Position numbers and translations under genes: made by a program. Shown here one piece after another: positions 1-4,121 of a DNA stretch of 7,131 nt. A model generated the notes under the pieces. That model did no database searches and was not told the DNA's origin. It was given only the letters and a program-made list of their open reading frames with translations. The DNA lies in assembly GCA_007128525.1 (NCBI GenBank), contig SKXG01000234.1:1-7131 (forward strand), written 5' to 3'. The stretch is from Pseudomonadales bacterium (GTDB lineage: Bacteria; Pseudomonadota; Gammaproteobacteria; Pseudomonadales; Azotimanducaceae). Positions within the stretch are counted from its first letter, which is position 1, and each line of letters begins with the position of its first letter.

Positions 1-428
1 GCCTCGGCCAGATGGGTGCCCTGATGCCAATTGCGGGTACCGCCGAAAATAACGCCGGAGACTTCGTGCAGAAAGGCCAGGCCTCTGCCCGCCTCCGCGG
101 CAGCGACCCCAGCCCGGGTCAACCGCCCGATGTAGGGCTGGTCTGCGGCCACTTCACCCGACCCCATGTTCATGACGACTGGATCCGGACTCGGCCAGGC
201 ATAAGGCATCCCCTCCATCTCCGCGATGCGGACGGTGTCCCGGATCAGATACGGCGGCCACAGCGGATTGACCTGTTTGAAGAAGCCAGGGATCCGCACG
301 GCGATCGGGTAGACCGGCCGAACATGGATCTTGACATCGTAATCCTGCTGCAGTGCAAGCAGCCGCGGCATGGCCAAATAGGAGTAAGGGGATCGAAAGG
401 ACCAGAACAGGTCGACGTCGAGCGTCAC
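1..428 (-). CDS. DsbA-family thioredoxin-fold protein, 2-hydroxychromene-2-carboxylate isomerase-like (N-terminal part, cut by window edge)
   Basis: Translating the minus strand from a GTG at 428 gives about 142 residues open to the window edge. The product begins MTLDVDLFWSFRSPYSYLAM, the usual opening of the DsbA-like/HCCA isomerase family: a first beta strand, then the S-P-Y-S-Y-L turn at residues 13-18. Ser13 aligns with the serine that contacts glutathione in NahD-type isomerases; there is no CxxC, so it is not a disulfide oxidoreductase. Later segments (VRPVYP near 40, then a helical insert with PLWPPYLIRDTVRIAEMEGMP) also fit this family. In characterised members the reaction is a glutathione-dependent cis-trans isomerisation in aromatic breakdown, but many homologues have unknown substrates and no aromatic-degradation genes are visible here. 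The GTG is chosen because an in-frame TGA lies six codons upstream and AGAGG sits 8 nt before it. No signal peptide is seen, so it is probably cytoplasmic. The C-terminal part lies outside the window. Confidence 0.78.
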   Translation of the reverse strand, partial: MTLDVDLFWSFRSPYSYLAMPRLLALQQDYDVKIHVRPVYPIAVRIPGFFKQVNPLWPPYLIRDTVRIAEMEGMPYAWPSPDPVVMNMGSGEVAADQPYIGRLTRAGVAAAEAGRGLAFLHEVSGVIFGGTRNWHQGTHLAE

Positions 429-436
429 GGGCGATG

Positions 437-441
437 CCTCT
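437..441 (-). promoter_or_regulatory. Ribosome binding site deciding the GTG start at 428
   Basis: On the minus strand this reads AGAGG, 8 nt before the GTG. With the in-frame TGA a few codons upstream, it fixes the start of the thioredoxin-fold gene although no ATG is available. Confidence 0.5.
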
Positions 442-646
442 GGCAGTCAGATCCTGCCATCCTCGGCGTTTCGCGGACTGTCCACAACCCCATCGATACT
501 GCCGCCGCATGACCGGGATAGACATTGGCGGGCAGGTTCAGCCCACCGGCAGCGAGGCTTGCTCAGCTGCTGTATAGCAAGGCTTAATGGGCGGCGGTGC
601 GGACAGCCTGACCATGCGAAGTACCGCTTACCAACGACCTGGCAAC

Positions 647-651
647 AGGAG
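647..651 (+). promoter_or_regulatory. Ribosome binding site deciding the ATG start at 658
   Basis: AGGAG lies 6 nt before the ATG at 658, an ideal distance. It selects this start over a TTG 99 bp upstream (559), whose extra 33 residues are not signal-like and would precede a complete signal peptide. Confidence 0.75.
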
Positions 652-657
652 CATCCG

Positions 658-1353
658 ATGCCAAGCCCCCTGCATGCCGCGCTGCTCAGCGCAATCGTCA
701 TCGTCCTCAGCACCTGGGCAGGCAGTGCCACCGCATCGGAGGAATTCCCACCCGAGCGCTGGGCGTCCGTAATCGCTGAGTTCGAAGCCGCAGACCGTGC
801 TTCACCCCCACCGGAAGGCGCCGTGGTGTTTGTCGGCAGCTCGTCCATTCGCTTTTGGGACACCCTGGCAGAGGACTTCCCGTCGATCGACACCATCAAC
901 CGCGGCTTCGGTGGATCCGGCATGCGCGACCTGCTGCACTACGCGGACCGGATCGTAACGCCCTACCAACCCAGCCATGTCGTCATCTACACCGGGGAAA
1001 ACGATCTGGCGCGGGGCAGTGATGCTGATGAAGTCTATGCGAACTATCAGGCCGTGGTCGATGCCATTCAGGCCGAACTGCCGGATGTCCCGATCACTTT
1101 TGTTGCAATGAAGCCGAGCCCATCACGCGCACATCTGCTGGACGAGAAACGCCGTGGCAACGCAATGATTGAAGCGTTCAGCAGCACCGATGACCAGCTC
1201 GATTACATCGACGTATTCGAGCCGATGCTGGACGATCAAGGCCAGCCCCGCTCTGAACTGTTCGTCGACGACATGCTGCACCTCAATGCAGATGGTTACA
1301 GGTTATGGCGTGAAATTATCCGGCCCTATGTCATTGAAGAGCGCGGTCACTGA
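658..1353 (+). CDS. Exported SGNH/GDSL-type hydrolase (lipase/esterase-like)
   Basis: The 231-residue product starts with a signal peptide: a hydrophobic core at residues 7-22 and an Ala-x-Ala cleavage site (A24-T25-A26) before Ser27, so it acts in the periplasm or outside the cell. The SGNH blocks are in order: GSSSIRFW at 60-67 (block I, probable nucleophile Ser62, with the usual GDS aspartate replaced by Ser), NRGFGGSGM at 81-89 (block II glycine), GENDLARG at 113-120 (block III, Asn115) and D205-M-L-H208 (catalytic Asp and His) near the C-terminus. The family hydrolyses esters of lipids, acyl groups or polysaccharide acetates; the substrate here cannot be told. Members with GSSSI in block I are common as single-domain exported proteins of this size, so the gene looks complete. 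Its TGA overlaps the next ATG (TGATG), implying one mRNA and coupled translation with the zinc-finger gene. Confidence 0.88.
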   Translation: MPSPLHAALLSAIVIVLSTWAGSATASEEFPPERWASVIAEFEAADRASPPPEGAVVFVGSSSIRFWDTLAEDFPSIDTINRGFGGSGMRDLLHYADRIVTPYQPSHVVIYTGENDLARGSDADEVYANYQAVVDAIQAELPDVPITFVAMKPSPSRAHLLDEKRRGNAMIEAFSSTDDQLDYIDVFEPMLDDQGQPRSELFVDDMLHLNADGYRLWREIIRPYVIEERGH

Positions 1354-1700
1354 TGACACCGAAAGCACTCGCACATTTCAGGCAGCTTCTGGAAACACAG
1401 AAAGCAGAGCTGATTGCCAGCAAGGAGGCCGCCAAGGACACCACCAAGCCAGTCAAGCTAGACCAGGCCAGTGTCGGCCGGCTGTCGCGAATGGATGCCA
1501 TGCAGGGTCAGGCGATGGCCATAGAGACGCAACGCCGTCGCGACTTGCAATTGCAACGTATCAAGGGCGCGTTGCAACGCATCGACAGCGGCGACTACGG
1601 CTTGTGTGTGCGTTGCGAAGAGGAAATCGACAAACGGCGTCTGGAAACGGACCCAGCTGCGCCCCTGTGCTTCGACTGCGCATCAGGCGCCAATACCTGA
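1353..1700 (+). CDS. DksA/TraR-family C4 zinc-finger protein
   Basis: This 115-residue protein has a helical N-terminal half and a C-terminal C4 zinc finger: Cys85-x2-Cys88 and Cys106-x2-Cys109, 17 residues apart, preceded by RIDSGDYGLC, a hallmark of the DksA/TraR family. DksA proteins enter the RNA polymerase secondary channel and, with ppGpp, change promoter activity. This protein is shorter than E. coli DksA (151 residues). Its presumed coiled-coil tip reads S45-R-M-D48-A-M50 instead of the Asp-x-x-Asp-x-Ala needed for DksA activity, so it may act differently or on another partner. The start is the ATG overlapping the upstream TGA; there is no strong separate ribosome site, which fits translational coupling with the hydrolase. 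It belongs to the small 'VGRLSRMDAMQ' subgroup found in many Proteobacteria, whose role I do not know. Confidence 0.85.
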   Translation: MTPKALAHFRQLLETQKAELIASKEAAKDTTKPVKLDQASVGRLSRMDAMQGQAMAIETQRRRDLQLQRIKGALQRIDSGDYGLCVRCEEEIDKRRLETDPAAPLCFDCASGANT

Positions 1701-1706
1701 TAGCAC

Positions 1707-1725
1707 CCAAGTCGCGCGACTTTGG
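1707..1725. terminator. Palindromic hairpin between convergent genes
   Basis: The 26-bp gap between two converging stop codons contains the 14-bp perfect palindrome AAGTCGCGCGACTT (1709-1722), extended by CC/GG pairs across one bulged T. It can fold on either strand. The position suits a shared, bidirectional terminator, but there is no clear U-tract on either side, so termination is inferred from place and symmetry only. Confidence 0.4.
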
Positions 1726-1726
1726 C

Positions 1727-2629
1727 TCAACACTTGGATGGGCAGCTCAGGCTGTTGTTGCCGTGAGCATCGGGCAGTTCTGCCTGCAGCGTTGGATGAT
1801 CAATGTTATGGCACTCAAGCAGGACCTGATTGAGACGTACCAGAGTCGTTGGCCAGCGCTGCAGGTCCAGCGTGACCACATGCGCGGACAACGCCACCCG
1901 GTGGCCCGAGACCTGCCAGATGTGCAGATCATGAATGTCCTCCACACCGTCAACAGCCATCATGCTGGCACGCACAGTGTCGAGGTCCAGATGGCTCGGT
2001 ACCGTTTCCATGACGATGTGCCCGGCGTCGAGCAGCAGGCGCACCGCAGCGATGACGATCAAGCCGCAGATCAACAGCGAGAGTAACGGGTCAATCGGCA
2101 TCCAACCTGTCAGCAGGATGATAATGCCAGCGCTCAGTGCCGCCACGGAACCCAGCAGATCGCCGAGCACATGCAGCATGGCGCCGCGCACGTTTATCGT
2201 TCGTTCACCACGGCTCAGGATCCAGAACACCAGCAGATTGACGAGCAGACCAAGGGCCGCTACTGCCATGACCGCCAAGCCGTGAACCTCACGCGGGTTC
2301 TGAAAGCGGTCGACCGCATGCCAGGCAATCACCCCCACCAAGACCAATAGCACCGCGCCATTGATCATCGCAGCCAGCACCTCTGCTCGGCCGTGGCCCC
2401 AGGTGCGCCGGTTGCTCGCCGGCTGTGCGGCCATCCAGGCCGCAAAAGATGCCAGGGCCAGCGCCGAAGCATCTGTCAGCATGTGCCCTGCATCCGCCAT
2501 CAGCGCCAGCGAACCTGCCCACCAGCCAACCAAGAATTCAACGGCCGCAAAGGTCAGGATCAGGCTCAGCGCCAGGACCAATACCCGGCCACTGGTCGGC
2601 CCGTGGTGGTCATGTTCGTGTTCACTCAT
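1727..2629 (-). CDS. Cation diffusion facilitator (CDF) family metal exporter, ZitB/CzcD-like
   Basis: The 300-residue product has the CDF layout: a short His-rich N-terminus (His4, 6, 8, 9), six membrane helices (about 16-37, 41-66, 84-105, 117-138, 150-174, 178-198) and a cytoplasmic domain of about 100 residues. The transport-site motifs are present: His49-x3-Asp53 in ADAGHMLTDA (helix 2) and His153-x3-Asp157 in HVLGDLLGS (helix 5). An HxxxD pair in both helices is typical of zinc-type CDF proteins, which exchange cytoplasmic Zn2+ (or Co2+/Cd2+) for protons. The cytoplasmic domain shows IHDLHIW, characteristic of the ZitB/CzcD branch. The protein ends in Ser-Cys-Pro-Ser-Lys-Cys, an extra thiol pair that might bind metal. 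No clear ribosome site precedes the ATG at 2629. It follows the His-rich exported protein by 123 bp on the same strand and may share its transcript. Confidence 0.92.
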   Translation of the reverse strand: MSEHEHDHHGPTSGRVLVLALSLILTFAAVEFLVGWWAGSLALMADAGHMLTDASALALASFAAWMAAQPASNRRTWGHGRAEVLAAMINGAVLLVLVGVIAWHAVDRFQNPREVHGLAVMAVAALGLLVNLLVFWILSRGERTINVRGAMLHVLGDLLGSVAALSAGIIILLTGWMPIDPLLSLLICGLIVIAAVRLLLDAGHIVMETVPSHLDLDTVRASMMAVDGVEDIHDLHIWQVSGHRVALSAHVVTLDLQRWPTTLVRLNQVLLECHNIDHPTLQAELPDAHGNNSLSCPSKC

Positions 2630-2696
2630 GAACGCGAATCTACCCGAAAGGGACGGTGTAATAACATTCCAGCAAGGCGGGCGATTGCTGAGGGAG

Positions 2697-2721
2697 GCCG
2701 GTTTACCGAGCTGGAACCGGC
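2697..2721. repeat. Inverted repeat upstream of the CDF gene
   Basis: Perfect 7-bp arms GCCGGTT and AACCGGC flank an 11-nt loop in the gap between the His-rich protein gene and the CDF gene. It could be an RNA hairpin acting as an attenuator or mRNA-processing site, or a protein site; no U-tract follows. Function is unknown. Confidence 0.35.
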
Positions 2722-2734
2722 TGGTGCAGTTGTA

Positions 2735-2752
2735 TGCACAGTAAAGTGTGCA
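2735..2752 (-). terminator. Hairpin directly after the stop of the His-rich protein gene
   Basis: Arms TGCACA and TGTGCA (6 bp, loop of 6 nt) begin immediately after the stop codon of the minus-strand gene ending at 2753. The stem is modest and no U-run follows, so it could be a weak terminator, an mRNA 3' stabiliser or chance. If it terminates, the CDF gene needs its own promoter in 2630-2734. Confidence 0.3.
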
Positions 2753-3301
2753 TCAGTGAACCAGCTGGTCTGGCCAACCTTCGTGTTTGAAGTACGCACC
2801 ATAGATGTCGAGAACTTCATGCAGGCCGTGCAAGCCGACGTGCGGGTCGTCTTGCTCACGCAATGCGGCGGTCGCATCAAAAGCCGCGTACAGCAGCTTG
2901 TGTAATTCGGCATCGGCATCTGGCGGCAGGTCACAGTTCGCGATGATGAATTGGAGGTGACCGTCCACACGCTCTGCCAGGGCCGTGGCAGCTGCGCGGT
3001 CGAGATTGCCGGCACGATACTCACTGTGGGCAGTTGCGAAGGTCGTTCGCAGCCTGGTCATGCCCTCACGCAATGCATCGTCGGTGGCCCAGGATTCACC
3101 GTTGTTGCGGCTCAGGGTCAAAGTGCCGTGATCAGCCGATTCAGCCTGATGGTGGCTGTGGGCGTGGGTCTCGTCATGTTGTTGGTGACCAGGGTCATGA
3201 CTGCCAGCCCATGCTGGTGCAGCCAACAACAGTACGGGGATCAACCCGCCAAAGAATCTGGAGCGCAAAAGCCGGGAGCGGATACGTGGTGCCATCAGCA
3301 T
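2753..3301 (-). CDS. His-rich exported helical protein ('DnrO'-like family)
   Basis: The 182-residue product has an Arg-rich start, a hydrophobic stretch (16-31) and an Ala-Trp-Ala site at 30-32, so it is probably periplasmic. Residues 35-58 form a His-rich segment with nine histidines, a likely metal-binding tail. The rest is a helical domain with SWATDDALREGMTRLR (70-85), the stretch IIANCDLPPDADAELH and a closing LDIYGAYFKHEGW. From memory, this pattern matches a family often labelled 'DnrO protein' in Xanthomonas, Stenotrophomonas and Pseudomonas; I know of no proven function, and the name does not imply the Streptomyces DnrO regulator. The start at 3301 is supported by AGGAG 9 nt upstream; a second ATG two codons later is less well placed. 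It precedes a CDF exporter on the same strand, so a role in periplasmic metal binding is an inference from neighbours and histidines. It diverges from the TetR gene. Confidence 0.7.
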   Translation of the reverse strand: MLMAPRIRSRLLRSRFFGGLIPVLLLAAPAWAGSHDPGHQQHDETHAHSHHQAESADHGTLTLSRNNGESWATDDALREGMTRLRTTFATAHSEYRAGNLDRAAATALAERVDGHLQFIIANCDLPPDADAELHKLLYAAFDATAALREQDDPHVGLHGLHEVLDIYGAYFKHEGWPDQLVH

Positions 3302-3310
3302 GGGTTCGAT

Positions 3311-3315
3311 CTCCT
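3311..3315 (-). promoter_or_regulatory. Ribosome binding site deciding the ATG start at 3301
   Basis: On the minus strand this reads AGGAG, 9 nt before the ATG at 3301 and 15 nt before the alternative ATG at 3295, favouring the first. Confidence 0.6.
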
Positions 3316-3341
3316 GTCTACAGATAAGGCCGACCGCCGGA

Positions 3342-3370
3342 TTGACAGTGGGCCAAGCGATCCCTATTGT
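3342..3370 (+). promoter_or_regulatory. Sigma-70 promoter of the TetR-family gene
   Basis: TTGACA (3342-3347, perfect consensus) is followed after exactly 17 bp by TATTGT (3365-3370, 4 of 6 matches to TATAAT). The predicted start is near 3377, inside the palindrome at 3369-3388, so a bound repressor would block it. This is the best promoter in the window. Confidence 0.75.
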
Positions 3371-3394
3371 AAGCGATTGATTACTTACTTACGA
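3366..3394 (-). promoter_or_regulatory. Possible divergent promoter for the His-rich protein gene
   Basis: On the minus strand TACAAT (3371-3366; 5 of 6 matches to TATAAT) is preceded, after 17 bp, by the weak -35 TCGTAA (3394-3389). The -10 overlaps the -10 of the plus-strand promoter, and the spacer is exactly the 3' 17 bp of the operator. The weak -35 makes this tentative. Confidence 0.4.
3369..3388. promoter_or_regulatory. Probable TetR operator 1 (autoregulatory, divergent region)
   Basis: GTAAGCGATTGATTACTTAC is an imperfect palindrome (GTAAG/CTTAC arms plus inner AT pairs; 14 of 20 positions symmetric). It matches a second site at 4102-4121 at 16 of 20 bases. It overlaps the end of the -10 and the predicted start of the TetR promoter. 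Size and symmetry suit a TetR dimer or pair of dimers. Confidence 0.72.
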
Positions 3395-3410
3395 GCACCT
3401 TGGCCCCGTC

Positions 3411-4013
3411 ATGCGCAAATCCGGCGAAGAACGACGCGAGGAAATCGTCCAGGCCGTCATCGACCTTGCAGCAGAGGGCGGGCAAAGCCAGCTCTCCACC
3501 CAGGCCATCGCTGACCGCGTCGGTATCGCACAGCCCACCGTTTTCCGCCACTTCCGCACCCGTGACCTGATCCTCCAGGCTGTCATCGACTGGATTTCCC
3601 GTCATCTGCTCGGACTGGTCATGGCGATTGCCACCGGCAATGGCTCCGCACGGGAACGCCTCCCGCGCCTGCTGACCCGCCAGCTTGAGTTCATTGCCCG
3701 CCACCCAGGTTTGCCGCGGTTGTTGTTCTCGGAAAGGGTTCACCAGGACAGTCCGGTACTCAAGCAATCTGTCGGCCGTGTCATGGCCAACTGGACGCGG
3801 ACGGTCACCGAACTGATCAGGGAAGGTCAGGCCGAGGGCAGTTTCCGGGCTGACCTGGACGCCGAAGAAACGGCTCGTCTTATCCTGGCCATGATCCAAG
3901 GGCTGGTCATGCGTTGGTCAATCAGTGACTTTCAGTTTGACCTGCCCGCTCAGGCGGAAGCGGTCTGGCGCCTGGTGGCGCCAGCGATGACGTCACCGTC
4001 TCCGGGTCCATGA
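3411..4013 (+). CDS. TetR-family transcriptional repressor (probable regulator of the RND pump)
   Basis: The 200-residue protein has the TetR DNA-binding domain at about residues 6-54, with helix-turn-helix LSTQAIADRVGIAQPTVFRHF (28-48) whose recognition helix runs from Gln41 to Phe48. The remaining 150 residues are the helical ligand-binding and dimer domain, including an ELIREGQAEGSF segment common in the family. Such proteins repress target promoters until a small molecule binds. Location upstream of an RND adaptor and pump on the same strand, with matching palindromes before both its own gene and the adaptor gene, argues that it represses itself and the pump. The inducer cannot be predicted. 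The ATG at 3411 begins a typical short arm (MRKSGEERREEI), although no good Shine-Dalgarno sequence precedes it. A 108-bp gap separates it from the adaptor gene. Confidence 0.92.
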   Translation: MRKSGEERREEIVQAVIDLAAEGGQSQLSTQAIADRVGIAQPTVFRHFRTRDLILQAVIDWISRHLLGLVMAIATGNGSARERLPRLLTRQLEFIARHPGLPRLLFSERVHQDSPVLKQSVGRVMANWTRTVTELIREGQAEGSFRADLDAEETARLILAMIQGLVMRWSISDFQFDLPAQAEAVWRLVAPAMTSPSPGP

Positions 4014-4054
4014 CGATGCGTGATGACTGCCACTGCAATCACAAGCTACTGACC

Positions 4055-4074
4055 GGGCCGTATCAGCTGGGCCC
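4055..4074 (+). terminator. GC-rich hairpin downstream of the TetR gene
   Basis: GGGCC (4055-4059) and GGCCC (4070-4074) can pair around a 10-nt loop, 42 bp after the TetR stop and before the adaptor promoter. No T-run follows, so it is at most a weak terminator insulating the two transcripts. Confidence 0.25.
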
Positions 4075-4097
4075 CTGTACTCACCCACTTTTGCAGT

Positions 4098-4103
4098 TTT
4101 AGT
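4098..4103 (+). promoter_or_regulatory. Possible -10 element of the RND adaptor promoter
   Basis: TTTAGT (4 of 6 matches to TATAAT) has the same placement relative to its operator as TATTGT has in the TetR promoter: the last two bases, GT, open the palindrome. The -35 is poor (CTGTAC at 4075-4080 with a 17-bp spacer). The start would fall near 4110, about 12 nt before the ATG. Confidence 0.4.
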
Positions 4104-4121
4104 GAGCAATCAATTACTTAC
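4102..4121. promoter_or_regulatory. Probable TetR operator 2 (RND adaptor/pump)
   Basis: GTGAGCAATCAATTACTTAC shares 16 of 20 bases with the site at 3369-3388 and has the same 14-of-20 dyad symmetry. It ends one base before the ATG of the adaptor gene. Combined consensus of both sites: GTRAGCRATYRATTACTTAC. Repressor bound here would block the start of transcription of the pump genes. Confidence 0.72.

Larger units (their letters stand above)
429..657. other. Divergent intergenic region (thioredoxin-fold gene / SGNH hydrolase gene)
   Basis: These 229 bp separate two genes pointing away from each other, so both promoters should be here. No consensus sigma-70 promoter is obvious. The best AT-rich spot is 558-588: it holds an inverted repeat CTTGCT/AGCAAG (558-563 and 576-581, 12-nt loop), a weak plus-strand pair TTGCTC (559-564) and CTTAAT (583-588) with an 18-nt spacer, and TATACA on the minus strand. 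Open frames through the region lack coding character. Confidence 0.4.

Noticed and set aside
12..512. Plus-strand open frame of 166 codons
   Set aside because: It lies opposite the minus-strand thioredoxin-fold gene, whose translation shows clear family motifs; the plus-strand product is Pro/Arg/His-rich with no recognisable domain.
154..525. Minus-strand open frame starting with an ATG at 525
   Set aside because: It is in a different frame from the thioredoxin-fold gene, has a low-complexity Arg/Cys-rich product and no family motif.
559..657. TTG-started N-terminal extension of the SGNH hydrolase
   Set aside because: The ATG at 658 has an ideal ribosome site and begins a complete signal peptide; the extension would bury it.
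447..923. Minus-strand open frame of 158 codons
   Set aside because: Antisense to the signal peptide and block I of the SGNH hydrolase gene; no recognisable features.
1169..2086. Plus-strand open frame of 305 codons
   Set aside because: It runs out of frame through the hydrolase and zinc-finger genes and antisense to the CDF gene, all of which have strong family motifs.
2655..2670. Zur-like half-site (GGAATGTTATTACACC on the minus strand) before the CDF gene
   Set aside because: Only one half resembles a Zur box and the second half lacks symmetry; Zur also normally represses uptake rather than export genes.
3389..3392. Additional TTAC after operator 1, forming CTTACTTAC
   Set aside because: Considered as a second overlapping operator, but no matching left arm exists at the right distance, and operator 2 lacks the extra copy.
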